Assembly (NCBI GenBank): GCA_013397435.1
Contig: VZRG01002013.1
Coordinates: 62,725 to 126,724, forward strand
Direction of reading: 5' to 3'
From: Erythrocercus mccallii
Lineage: Eukaryota > Chordata > Aves > Passeriformes > Dicruridae
Length of the DNA: 64,000 nt
In this document: piece after piece, positions 1-10,933 of the stretch
Layout: each line of letters starts with the position of its first letter
Position numbering within the stretch: position 1 is the stretch's first letter
Notes under the pieces: generated by a model
Seen by the model: the letters and a program-made list of their open reading frames with translations, nothing else
Databases searched by the model: none
Told to the model about the DNA's origin: nothing
Position numbers and translations under genes: made by a program

Positions 1-1126
1 TGCTCCAGCTTGGGACCCACAGAGCAAGGCAAGGTAAAGGTTAATATGACTAAAAGCCAGTTGATTTAGTTTGCATTATAACCAGACTCATTTAAATGGG
101 GGTATTTCAAATGCAGAGAATTCCTGTTTGCTGGGATGCCTATGCACCCCCCTGAGGGCGAACAGCTTTAATTAAAGCCCAGCACACTTCCAGGGCACCA
201 GGCTCCCCTCGCTGAGGTTTCCCCCGCTGGCAATGCAGCCACGCATACGGCACCTCCTCCTCAAAAATGTGCTACAGACCTTGTCCAAATATTTAACAGC
301 AAATCTCTCCGGAAAGCCTGGGGAGGGCAGGGCTGCTGTGTGTGTCTGGAGAGATGTGGATGGGACGTGTGGTGCAGAGTGGGTTGGAGATGTCTTGGGA
401 AAGAGCATCCCAAGGGTGTCTGAGCACCCCAAGGATGGCCAGGCATCACTGCAGGCACCAGCAGCTTGCTACAGCATGGGTACCTTCACCAAAATTACTT
501 TTTCTGCTTTAATGTCCCCCTCTCCCAAAAAAAACCTCCCCACCATTAATTCTGCCTCTGCTCTGTACAAGTCACATCTCACAGTGCTCAGGAGGAGCTG
601 GGGGAGGAGGAGAGCCAAAGGGGAGCTCCAACCTTCCCCACCACCCCAAACCCAGCTCACCCAGGTCCCTCCTTGCCTTTTCCCCCCCCACTCCCCATTA
701 CTTTTGTCAATCCAGCTGCACTGAAAATCCCTTTGGATGCTTGCTCTAGGAAAAAAGCAACGCAGAGCTATTGCCAAGGATTTCACACATAGCAACCATT
801 GAGGCAGCAAGTGTTGTGGCAACTGGATCAACACCCCGAGCATGCAACAGCCTTTCTGTCCTGGAAAGCTTTTCCCCCTTTTCTTCCTCCCGGCTTTCAG
901 GCAGATGTTAGTGTTTAGTCACTTTTACGTATTTTTCACCACCGCTCTCTGTACCCGTGTCCAATGAGTCACTCGTGTGTGCACAGGGCTGTGGCTCAAG
1001 GGTAACAAGATGCTCCAGCTCATACTCGACGCAGATCAAGCCAACAGCCTCCTCCGGGGACAGGTGGGGATCCCCATCCCACCACCCCACAGAGGCTGGG
1101 GGACACCAGGGTACCCAGCCCTGTAC
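1..1126 (-). other. PCSK6: PCSK6 intron 2 (partial)
   Basis: This sequence follows the exon 2 donor and runs off the left edge. I see no further PCSK6 exon here: the prodomain continuation with the primary cleavage site (a paired-basic KRRxKR-type motif) is not encoded in any minus-strand frame. The reading frames that cross it have no recognisable domain. No CR1 or other repeat is evident apart from short homopolymer runs. Confidence 0.75.
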
Positions 1127-1231
1127 CTTGGGGTCCATGCGGAGGAAGTTGTGCGGTCCCCGGCTGCTCAGCGTGGAGCGTTTAAATGTCTTGCTGTGGT
1201 GAAAGTGGTAGTAGTTTTCCAAGCTTCCAAT
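1127..1231 (-). CDS. PCSK6: PCSK6 (PACE4) exon 2, prodomain
   Basis: This internal coding exon of 105 bp (35 codons, phase 0 at both ends) reads on the minus strand from an AG acceptor (TTTTTGCAG before 1231) to a GT donor (AAG|GTACAG after 1127). The peptide starts IGSLENYYHFHHSKTFKRST and ends RMDPK. This is the prodomain of a subtilisin-like proprotein convertase. The NYYHF, KTFKRSTLSSRGPH and FLRMDP segments match vertebrate PACE4/PCSK6 better than PCSK5 or furin, from memory of the families. PCSK6 is a secreted, matrix-bound Ca-dependent serine protease that cleaves after paired basic residues and activates TGF-beta-family precursors such as Nodal. In furin this part of the prodomain holds the internal pH-sensitive second cleavage site and its histidine sensor; the H-rich stretch followed by FKR|S here looks equivalent (inference). 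The catalytic domain lies off the left edge. Confidence 0.95.
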
Positions 1232-2710
1232 CTGCAAAAAAGAGGTTGTTTGGGTTGGTTTTTTTTGAAGTCTGTTTTCTTGTGGCTGCCTCCCCATTTT
1301 GTACTGGCAGCATCAGTGCAGCCGTGCCCTGCACCCCAAATCCCTCACTCACACACAGAGCTCCTGGGGCTCGGGACAGTGCAGGATGCTGGCACGAACC
1401 CTGGTGCCAGCGCTGTGACAAACAGCGTTGGTGGTCGGACACTGCACTGGCACAACAAAGCCCGGAAAACATTTTTATGAATTTTCACCCATTAAATGCA
1501 TCTTTGAAAACTGCCTTTCATCAGCTCCCAAGCAGAAATAATGAGCTAAAAATGAGCTCAGCAGCTGCGGCGCAGCCAGGGGAGCTGTGCCTCATCCTCC
1601 TGCCTTCTCCACCCGATGCTAAGGAGAGGTGATGCGATCCCTGCTCGCCCTGGGATGCTCCTGGGAAGCGTGGGATATAAATGTGCATAGCCTGGAGTGA
1701 GGGATGGCAGCATTTGCAGGAAAACACAGTGCCAGCCACACCACCCTGCCAAGCCCCGGGGTGGCTGCTCTGCCTCCGGCCCTCTCATCCTGGCATCTGG
1801 AGACACCACAACTCCTCTTTTTTCATCCCAAAAAGCACGGATAGGATAAAGTCCTGGGGCTATGCAATGAATCGAGGGATCTCAGCCAGACACCACATGT
1901 GTGATATCCCACGGGGATTCACAGCCAGAGGGACAGGAATGACCCAAAAGCTGCACTCACTGGTATGTGGCTCCCACATCACATAATTTGGGTACAAATT
2001 GAGACTTTGCTATAAATTCACTTTTGCCTGTTTGGTTTTCTTTTTTTCCCCCCTGCCAAAAAAAACCCAAAAACACATTCCATGTCAGGAGCTGGATGTT
2101 GGGAGCCAGTGACATTCCGTGTCTTGCTCATAGCACCAGAAAGAGCCATCCTCCAAGCATCCATCTGCAACCCACGAGGCAACATCTTTAAGACAATGTG
2201 TGACCCAGAGGCCAAGGTGACATTCCTGAGGCCAGACCAGGGCTGGTTGCAATGGAACAGTGGGGGACAAACAGGTTTGTCTACATCAAATGCTACTGCA
2301 GATGACAACTACTTACATCTTTATCACACTTGATACCTTGAGATCTGCCAGTGTGTCTCACAAGCATTAAATATTTAATTAGTCTTGCTCTGCCTTTTAT
2401 GCCAGGATGTCATTTCACCAACTTAACTGCTGTTAGTGTGATTTTTATAATTTATTTCCACTCAAATTCATTTAAACCCTCCCTCTTCCCCCTTCACATT
2501 ACAGCATAGCTGGGCATTTTCTTTAACATCCACATAAAGAGGTTGCTCACTGCAATCTGCGTTTGCCTTTTAAACCCATTCTTCAAATTCATTTGCATTT
2601 AAAAAAGAGAAGGAGGGTGCTTCAACCTCTCCATATTTTAGGGAAACCTTGACGAGGCCACCCTGCCTCTTGCTCACTCTGCCTGGAAATTGGAGTACAG
2701 GGCTTACATA

Positions 2711-2960
2711 AAATCCTGCAATGGTTTGGGTTGGAAGGGACCTTAAAGACATCCAGTTCCAACCCCCTGCCATGGGCAGGGCCACCTTCCACTAGACCAG
2801 CTTGCGCCAAGCTTCATCCAGCCTGGCCTGAAATAGGGATGGGGCATCCACAGCTTCTCTGGGCAACCTGTGCCAGTGGCTCACCATGCCCGCAGTAAAG
2901 AATTCCTTCCTAGGTAAAGAATTTCTTCCTTCCTTTTCCCAAATAAATGTAAAACTACCA
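2711..2960 (-). mobile_element. CR1 LINE 3'-end fragment
   Basis: Read on the minus strand this is the conserved CR1 tail. The diagnostic pieces, seen antisense on the plus strand, are GGTTTGGGTTGGAAGGGACC, CATCCAGTTCCAACCCCCTG, the CATGGGCAGGG block, CTTCTCTGGGCAACCTGTG and TAAAGAATT(T/C)CTTCCT. The last block is present twice (2895-2930), an 18-bp tandem duplication inside the fragment. It is a 5'-truncated, non-coding copy, as is usual for this family in birds. Confidence 0.9.
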
Positions 2961-3089
2961 CGCGATGCAAAGCAGCAAGAGCACAGGGAAGGTAACGACC
3001 TCATCACAGGCTCTGGGGATACATAGCCAGAGTAGCAGGAAAAGAACTCTGTGCCCCACTTCTTTATCCTCCTGGGATTTATGGGTGGA

Positions 3090-3205
3090 CAAATAAGGAA
3101 AACCTTCCTAGGCTGAAAATACCTTGAAAGTCTGGACAGAGGTTGGTCCCAGTGGACCAACCTGGTAGACCTCCAAATGTCCTGTTCTACCTGAGATATT
3201 CTAAG
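3090..3205 (+). mobile_element. Possible older CR1 tail remnant
   Basis: The stretch containing AAGGAAAACCTTCCTAGGCT and then GACCAACCTGGTAGACCTCC and CTGAGATATTCTAAGG resembles the sense-strand 3' end of another CR1 subfamily (a 'gactagatgacctcc...ttccaacct...attct' type ending). The match is degenerate and was judged by eye. It lies beside the antisense copy ending near 2960, so it could represent a nested or inverted insertion. Confidence 0.35.
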
Positions 3206-5639
3206 GAGAAAAGCTTGTAAATGTCATTCTTCTTCTAAATGAAAAAGGATTTGTTGTCCTCCGTGTGGTCAGTCAGCTCAGTAAGGGCTCTGCAGTGCAA
3301 CCCCATCTCACCCAAACTATTTCATCAGTGCAAAGCTGCAGCTACACCAGCACTGGTGCCTTCCAGAAGGGTGGATCCAACTGGGAAGGAAGTGAGGACT
3401 CCCCTCCTGGGGACACCACCCATTCCCATCAGGGACAAGGGGTCCAGCCGCTGAGCTCCTGCCTTCAGGAATGTAATTCTCAAATGATCACAAGTGTGTT
3501 CAGCTCAGTGAGGATCAAGCTAAGAGCAGCAAGATGACAGAAATTCAGGAAAGCTCCAGGTACAGCCCAAAATTAATCCCATCCCTCTCTTGCACTGCAG
3601 GTGAGACCACTGAGGATGTGCCAGCCCTTCCAAAACTTAAGTGTTGGACACCAGAGATAGCAAAAAATCATATAAACCCTGCAACCAGGATAGGAAGGGG
3701 CTCACCATCACCCTGGAGCCAGCGGCGCTGCCCGGGGCTCCGACACCGCACCATCCCCACAGCGCCCTTGGCCAGGGCCTGTCCCGGCTCGCCCCAGCAC
3801 AACCGGGGAACAAAGCCCGGCAGGGAGGAATGAGCAGGCCAGGAATGAGCAGGCGTTCGAGGGTGTAAAAGCCGTTTCTTTTGTTTAGTTGTTTGCTTCA
3901 CTTAAATAGAAGTTGACGCAAGTGATTCCCCAAGGGAAATGTCACTCTGCCATGACCCAGAAGGGTTTAGAGTGTCCTGGCTCTTGTTTTGGGCATGGCA
4001 AAATGCGGGGAGAGCTCAAGAGCCCTGTGTGCCAACCCCAGCAGTGCCTTGCCCGGGCAGTACCATGTCAGGAGCCTCCAGGGTTGCATGGCAGGGGAAA
4101 AGATATCACCAGCCACCAAGGCAGGGCTGAGCCTCCTTGCACACAGCTGGATCTTCCAGTGACCATCACTTCTCCTCCTCCCTCACCACTTTGGACTCCA
4201 CTCGAACATCTTCCCAGGGTGATAACATCCTTGGCAGACTTTTCCAGCAGGTTTTGTCCAGAATCAGGTCCCCCAGGAAGGCACATCTCACTGGGGACAG
4301 TGCCATCACCAGCAGCTCCACAAGCTGATGATGCAGGAGGAGAAGAGGGAGGCACCCAGATCCCCACGAGACTCAACACATCATGAACCCTGAGCACAAC
4401 ACTGCAAATGTCACACATGAGTACACGTGCAGGGAAAGCAGTTCTTTAAGGTTTGACCCTGGACAGAACCCAGTGAAACAAGCCCAGAACCCAGTGGGAA
4501 GAGCTTGGAGAGATGGAGAGCGGAAGGCAGGGCGTTGAGAGCAGCTGGGGAAGCCCCAGTGGTGCACGAGCTCCCAGTACCCACAGGAAAGGCAGGAGCC
4601 AGGAACACCCTGATGCAACCACAGAATTATTTCCCTTGCTCTCCAGCCTGCACAGGGCTGCCCCGGGGAAAGAGCTCGGAGGGAAGGATGGATGCTCCAG
4701 TGGAGCCACATTGTGCCCATGGGCCAAATGTCTCCAAGCTTCGTAGGGATGAGCTCACATAACCGGGATGCTGGGGAAGGAGGGAGGGGTGACAGATGCT
4801 CCAGCAGGGAAGGGAAACAGCAAAACCCCAGACCAGGAGTTGACGTTAGGCTGATGCAACTTGGGAGAGTGGGAAGCTCAATCAAGATATTCTCTGGCTG
4901 AAGAGGGATAAACACTGAAAAGCCTTTTGGGTTGCACAACCACCTTCGCCCAACCCTGTGATAGAGGCAATTGAACAATACACGTGATTTTGTTCTTGGT
5001 GGGACGGGAGCTGAGCACGCAGGTAGGAGACTGAGGGTGGGATGTCAGGGGTTATCCACCACGGGAGGTCATAGACACGGGTGCAGGAGACAATGTGCCC
5101 AGTTCAGCCTCCCCCCAAAAAACTGTTTATGCAGCACCCTGTGACTTTAATTATAGTTAAAAGCAGGGTTGCGATATAAAGCAAGGTTATAATTTGTAGT
5201 CCGGGAGACACCTTGGGCAGGAGGACAACCTGAAGTGTCACCTAGCCAAAAAAGCGCCGGGCAGCGCCATGGCAGTAAACTCTGGAACAAACTCCGAGGA
5301 CACCAGCCTGCATCTGGGATTGCAGAGGATGAAGAAATCGAGAGGAAAACGAGCTGCTGTGCGGAAAATCGCTTTTAAGACACCAGTGTTTTGCGGGGGT
5401 TTGAAAGCAAAAGTTCTCTGTGTTCCCAAGATCTCCGATAAACCCGGGCCACAGAGTCCAAAGTTTGTTAAACCCACAAATACAACTTTCCGGGGTGGGA
5501 GGAACTTGTGCAACCCCCCAGCGGTGCGGGGCGAGGGCATCCCGAGGAGGGGCATCCATCCGAGGGGCGCCCGCCCCCGAGCCAAAGCGCTCCGACAGCA
5601 TCCCCGTATGGTCCCTATTCTCATCCCGACCGCTCCAGG

Positions 5640-6180
5640 GGGCTCATCTGCCGCTCCTGGGACCCCCGGCACCGGCTTGGTCTCGGGGAGACCGGGCAGC
5701 TCGGCGAGACCTCCGCCAGCGGGGAGATCTCGGGGTCCATCTCCGCTCCTGGGATCCCGTCCCAGTCCCGGGAGTGCCGGCAGTTCCGCGGGACCCCCGC
5801 CGCCTCTCCGGTCCCGGGATCATCGTCAGCTTCCCGGTACCGGGAGCCCCAGTGAGAGACCCCGGGCAGATCCCCGGCGCCGAGCTCCCCACTCCAGGGA
5901 TCTGCCGCAGGCTCCCAGTGCCGGAATCCCCGGCAGTTTCCCGAGACCGCTCCGCCTTTCCGATCCCGGGACCCTCGGTAGCTTCCCGGAACCCTCGGCT
6001 TCTCTCCGGTTGCGGGACCCCCGGTGTGAGACCCGCGGCAGCTCCCCGATCCCCCGCAGGCTCACGGTGCCAGAACCCCCGGCAGCTCCCCGGTCGACCC
6101 GCCGGTTCCAGTGCGACCCCCCAGCCCCGCATCCCCCGGCTCCCGGAGCCCCAGCACCTGCCCGCTCCCGGAGCCCCCCG
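5640..6180. repeat. Degenerate C-rich minisatellite beside PCSK6 exon 1
   Basis: A core resembling CCGGCAGCTTCCCGG recurs with variation near 5777, 5825, 5929, 5974, 6034 and 6080, at spacings of roughly 45-60 bp and multiples. A longer similarity (GCAGGCTCCCAGTGCCGGAA... against GCAGGCTCACGGTGCCAGAA...) recurs about 147 bp apart, at 5909 and 6056. The plus strand is strongly C-biased. Several overlapping frames are open only because of the composition. Confidence 0.75.
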
Positions 6181-6191
6181 CCGCCCCTTAC

Positions 6192-6268
6192 CTGCCCCAG
6201 GCTGATGTACCCGTAGGCGGCGGCGAGGCGGGCGGCCTCGGCGGGGCCCCCCCGCACCCGCACGGCCC
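6192..6268 (-). CDS. PCSK6: PCSK6 exon 1, 3' part, truncated by assembly gap
   Basis: On the minus strand the last 77 bases before the donor CAG|GTAAGG (exon end 6192) encode AVRVRGGPAEAARLAAAYGY followed by ISLGQ. This is the start of a convertase prodomain: the family pattern is W-A-V-x-[IVL]-x-G-G-P-x-x-A followed later by [FYL]-[LI]-[NS]-L-G-Q. It ends in phase 0, so it joins in frame to the IGSLENYYHF exon at 1231, as in the known PCSK6 protein. Upstream of A the sequence becomes N, so the start codon, signal peptide and the preceding Trp are not visible. The coding strand is extremely G/C-rich, which is probably why the assembly failed. Intron 1 between the two exons is 4960 bp. Confidence 0.87.
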
Positions 6269-6698
6269 NNNNNNNNNNNNNNNNNNNNNNNNNNNNNNNN
6301 NNNNNNNNNNNNNNNNNNNNNNNNNNNNNNNNNNNNNNNNNNNNNNNNNNNNNNNNNNNNNNNNNNNNNNNNNNNNNNNNNNNNNNNNNNNNNNNNNNNN
6401 NNNNNNNNNNNNNNNNNNNNNNNNNNNNNNNNNNNNNNNNNNNNNNNNNNNNNNNNNNNNNNNNNNNNNNNNNNNNNNNNNNNNNNNNNNNNNNNNNNNN
6501 NNNNNNNNNNNNNNNNNNNNNNNNNNNNNNNNNNNNNNNNNNNNNNNNNNNNNNNNNNNNNNNNNNNNNNNNNNNNNNNNNNNNNNNNNNNNNNNNNNNN
6601 NNNNNNNNNNNNNNNNNNNNNNNNNNNNNNNNNNNNNNNNNNNNNNNNNNNNNNNNNNNNNNNNNNNNNNNNNNNNNNNNNNNNNNNNNNNNNNNNNN
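6269..6698. other. Assembly gap (430 N) over PCSK6 exon 1
   Basis: This is a run of unknown bases. It interrupts PCSK6 exon 1 immediately upstream of the A-V-R-V prodomain codons, so the missing sequence should contain the start codon, the signal peptide and part of the 5' UTR. It is flanked on both sides by GC-rich, minisatellite-like DNA. The N count may be a placeholder rather than the true length. Confidence 0.98.
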
Positions 6699-6704
6699 GG
6701 ACTT

Positions 6705-7620
6705 CTTCGTGCATGGCTCTGTGTCTCTTCTCCGCGTATCTCCGGACAACTCCCTGTGCCCCCCGGCATCCCCGCTACGCGTCCCGGCGCTGCCCCCGAA
6801 CTGATGCCCTTCGTCCCCCCGCGTGCCGCGGTGCTGCTCCCCGGAACCCCCCCTGCCTCCCCCTGCATGTGACCGGACAATCCTCTCTACCCGCTGCATC
6901 CTCCCCTGCGCGCCCCGGTGCTGCTCCGTGAACAGCCACCTGCATCCCCCCGCATCCGTTTGCATCCCTCTGCATGCCCCAGCACTGCCCTCAGGGTTTC
7001 CCCCTGCGCCTCACTTCATGATCCTTTGTGCTCCCAATTCCCCGAAACCTCCTTCCCCCGTAGACAGCCCCCATGCATCCTCCTAGCTCTGCTCCTCAGG
7101 TAACCCATGGCACCCTTCAGAGAGAACCCCCGCATCGCCCCCGCAGCCCCCTGCATGCCCCGGCACTGCATCTTCTTTTGTGCATCTGCATTCTCCCCGG
7201 GCAGCCCTCCATGCTTCCTCCCAGATCTGCTCTCCAGGAACGCCCTGAACCCCGCCGAGAGACTCCCCACATTCCGCCTGCATTCCCTCAGCCAACCCAT
7301 CGTGCATTCCCTGGCTCCACTCCCCACGTAGCCTCTGCATCCCGCAGGGCAGCCAGTCTGAGCCCCCCTCCCCCTCTGTCCCCCTGGAATGCGTTGGCAT
7401 TACCCACATCTCCCCCACCCCACTGCCCCTGCATCCCCCCAGGCATCTCCCTCATCCCCACAAGCACTTCCCACTGCACCTTCCCTCTGCATCCCTCCAA
7501 CACTGCCCCCACATTCCCTGGGCATCTCCCCTCTACCCGCAGCACCTCCTGCCCCCACACCCCTGGCATCCCCTGTCCCCCCAGGCATCCCGTGGGCTTG
7601 GGAAAGGCCAGGAGGATCTG
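6705..7620. repeat. C-rich degenerate minisatellite upstream of PCSK6
   Basis: About 0.9 kb is dominated on the plus strand by variants of CCCTGCATCCCC, CCCC(A/G)GCACTGC and CTGCTC(C)...GGAAC. Examples are CCCTGCATGCCCCAGCACTG near 6970 and CCCTGCATGCCCCGGCACTG near 7150. The array is strongly strand-asymmetric, so the PCSK6 sense strand is G-rich. It occupies the expected promoter and 5' flank of PCSK6. Frames through it are long in several registers without any recognisable domain, so I treat them as non-coding. Confidence 0.75.
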
Positions 7621-10600
7621 GCCAGTAGGGAGGGTTTGGGGACAGGACTCTGGGGATAAACCTGGCCGTGGACACCCGAGGGGCACCACCATAAGCCACG
7701 GGCGGGGGCAGACGGGCTGCAGTGCTGACTCTGCCTCCCACGGATGCCATTTAGGGAACAGCAGAGACCTCGTGGGATATTAGGAACTGGGCTTTGTTTG
7801 GAGAAGGTGGCTGTGCATACAAAGGCCGGGCTCAGGAGCGGGCCAGGGATGCTCTCTTCCAAAGCCCTCCCTGCCAATGCGGGCCCAGGCCGGCTGGGAG
7901 CTGATGACTGCCCGAAACGAAAGGATGTTTCAGTGGCAGTGCATTCACTCACGTCACACCAGAGCTTCACCTGAATCCTATCATAGCTTCAGAAATGTGC
8001 CCGGGGCTCCCAGGGCCCTGACAATGAGCAGCCACAGGCTCCAGCAGAGATGGTCTCAGGGTGTTGTCTGTTTTCTAGACCCTAACCAGATTTGACTGGT
8101 ATTTGGGGCACAAGCCTCACACCCCATCCGTCTGAATACAAACATCTTCCCGAGCCCCAAACAGATTTGCAAAACCCACCCTGGTGTGAGAGAGCGAGGG
8201 GGCATCCAAGGAGTGCTAAGTACAACCCACCACTGGAGCTGGAGGGGAAAAAAAGAGTCTGGTGCCACCCACTTCTGCTAGCCCTGCCACTGGGCAGGTG
8301 AGCTAGTGATAGCTTGAGGAAATAGGGAAGTACTCCCAGCTCAGCTATGAGATTAATCCAAAGGAAATTTATAGGGAGCTTGTTTTGCATCAGACAGGGC
8401 CAAAATCCTCTGGCAGCTCCTGTGCTGGACTGGCTTTGACCCATTTGCAGGCAGCAAACACATGGAGGGGCCAGACGGAGGTGAGTCCCTGTGCCACAGG
8501 CAGGCTTATCCTGGGAAATTACAAATATCAGCAAAATGGGGATTAGAGGGTTTCTGTGTGCACAGTGTTGTGCTGGCATTAGGGATGTGACAATTTGCTC
8601 CCACACTTTGCAGGCAATGGGGAGTTTGGTGACTCTATGCTCATCATAAGGTTTTGCTCACAGAAATCACTGTGGGTTATCACTGCAGAGACACTGGAGC
8701 CTCCAGGGCTCAACACCCCACATGTCCTCACAGGGCTGCCCTGTGAGCACCCTGGGCAGAAATGATGGGTTGTGTGTGGCCATTCCTTCTGATTATGCAG
8801 TGAAGGATGGTTTCCATTAGCACCAGCACATTGCAAATCCAATCCTCACTTCCCATCCAGTTTATGGGCTTTTTCTCAAGTTTTCCATTGATTAAGGTGT
8901 GTGAGATGGATGAGAAGGGCTGGCAGGTTCTGGGTGTGCTAAGGTGTGCGATGCACGTCCAGAGAGATGCAGCGGGGCAGAGCCAAAGGAGAGGTGGGAA
9001 TAGATGAAAGAAAACCCTTTGCTTTCAAAACATCTACCTTGCAACACTTTGGTTTCAAAACATCCACCTCGCTCTGCAGAGGAAGGTGTGAGGGATGTCA
9101 GCAGGGGATTCAAAGGAGGGGCAAAGTACCTCCACAGGGAGCAGAGAAGGGCGAATGAGCTCTGGCAGCAGCAGGGAGGGTTTAGGTTATGGCAGTGGGA
9201 AAAGCTTTCTGAAGCTCTTCAGAAGAGGGTGAAGATAGGAAAGGGATTGCCTTTGTGGGGATGCGTGTGCAAAACCTCATTGTGTCTGTGTTAGGTGATG
9301 AAAAATGAGCAAATCCCAGGAGAATCAGGTTGAATCCGTGTCTGGGAGTGCTCTGCATCCCACTGCAATGGTCATCAGTGATCATCATGGCCATCAAAAT
9401 TTAGCTACGAGCTACATCACAGACCTTCCATCCCAAGGCCATTCACCATGACTCCTGATACTATTCCTGGGAAATAGTTACTGATACCAGTAAAACCCTG
9501 TGCCCTACTGTGCGTCCAGTGGTGCCAGCTCAGCCTGCAACACCATGTGAGCTGGGTGAGAGCCTTGCCCAAATGCTGATTGAAATGCTGAGACCCAGGT
9601 TTTGGTGCTCCCTGGTCCCTGCATGGCTCCTGACCTGTCTCCCACTGACATAATTTTGAAATTCAGAATGGCAGTTTTCCCAGATGAACCCAAGGGATTT
9701 ACCAGGGGTGTCAGGAAAGACAGACTTTGACTCCACATGCTTTGCAGTGGATGTAGGCTAAGGCAGAGGCTCCAGTTAACTCTTTTCCTGGGATTATTTG
9801 AAAACCTGGAGAATCACAGCAAATCACCAACAATATAATAAATTTTGTGAGCTGAGAGGTTAAACAGAAGCTGCTGCAAAGCAAGCATGGAAAGAGGCAC
9901 TGCCGAATCAGTAACATTTAAACTCTCCTGAATAAAATTCATAATAACCCTGACATTTTATATCTGTCCATGAATTACAGTTAAAATCCCACCATGTCCC
10001 ACACACACTAGTTGCTCCATAGAGCAGCAGGATTACAGCGAAGAGCTGGACAAGCAGGGAAGAATGTAATTTAAATGCTGTTCCTTTGAAAACCAAGCCC
10101 TTCTTTTTAAGGCACGTTCAGGAAAGGAAAGTACAAATAACGCACCCAGAAGGTGCTATTTTTTCCAAGGGTGGGATGGCAGGGTTGGCACTGAGCTGCC
10201 TGCCCTGGGCAGTAGGATTGTCAACCTGTTCCTGCCTGTGGAGGAGGGACAGGATAGTGGGAGCTGTGCCTCTGCCTGCTCCAGTGCAAGGAGTTAAACA
10301 AACAAAAGCCGTTTTGTAAACACCCACGGTGCAGAGGTGTCCCTGGGATGCCAGGACAGGGAAGCCACTTGGCTTGGAGTCATTGGCCAGCCTTGCTGGC
10401 AGGAGCTGCCTTGGTGAAACCCCACAGGGCCCCGGCCACAGGAGCTGGGGTTTTATCCTGTGCGTGATGAGAGCCTGTCGACATGGAGATTACAGCACAA
10501 ATCAGGTTAAAACCCATTTATCTGACCCAAGCAGAGCCGTGTGCTGGGATGTGCAGAGGCGTGAGTGGGTGCTGATGGCTACAAACTTGTCCCGGTCTGC

Positions 10601-10891
10601 CGGAGAGCCCGACAAACCCCGGCCGTGCAGCTGTGCACGGTGGGTAATCCAGGGCATGCAATAATTAAACCAGCACACCTGGAAACTGCTCTTTCTGTAG
10701 CTCCCAGGCTTAACCAAATGAATGAAATTTGCATTGGTGTAATTACAGCGATGCGGTTCGGGATCTCGTCTGCACCGGGGAGTTACTGCAGCTTGACTCT
10801 TCACTCTCCGGTGACAGCCACGTGGAAGAACCCCCAGCTCCAGCCCCTGCACGGCTTGGCTCCAGTGCTGACTTCTTACCATCAGGGTGCC

Positions 10892-10933
10892 CATTAACAC
10901 CAGCCCATTAACAGCAGTTCATTAACACCAGCC
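10892..10933 (+). repeat. Three-copy 14-bp tandem repeat
   Basis: CATTAACACCAGCC occurs at 10892, a variant CATTAACAGCAGTT at 10906, and CATTAACACCAGCC again at 10920. It is a short tandem array without an evident function. Confidence 0.8.

Larger units (their letters stand above)
1232..6191 (-). other. PCSK6: PCSK6 intron 1
   Basis: The intron is bounded by the exon 1 donor (GTAAGG beginning at 6191) and the exon 2 acceptor (TTTTTGCAG at 1232-1240), read on the minus strand. It contains one antisense CR1 fragment at about 2711-2960, a possible second remnant at about 3090-3205, and a degenerate C-rich minisatellite at about 5640-6180 against exon 1. A plus-strand ORF (5269-6216) antisense to exon 1 is treated under findings. 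No other coding exon was recognised. Confidence 0.8.

Noticed and set aside
4373..4978. Minus-strand 201-codon frame within PCSK6 intron 1
   Set aside because: It is on the same strand as PCSK6 but not a convertase exon: no prodomain or catalytic motif, and exon 1 joins directly in phase to exon 2.
5644..6965. Minus-strand frames of 356 and 379 codons crossing the N run
   Set aside because: They are open only because N positions contain no stops and the flanks are GC-rich repeats. The real coding frame is the short PCSK6 exon 1 segment.
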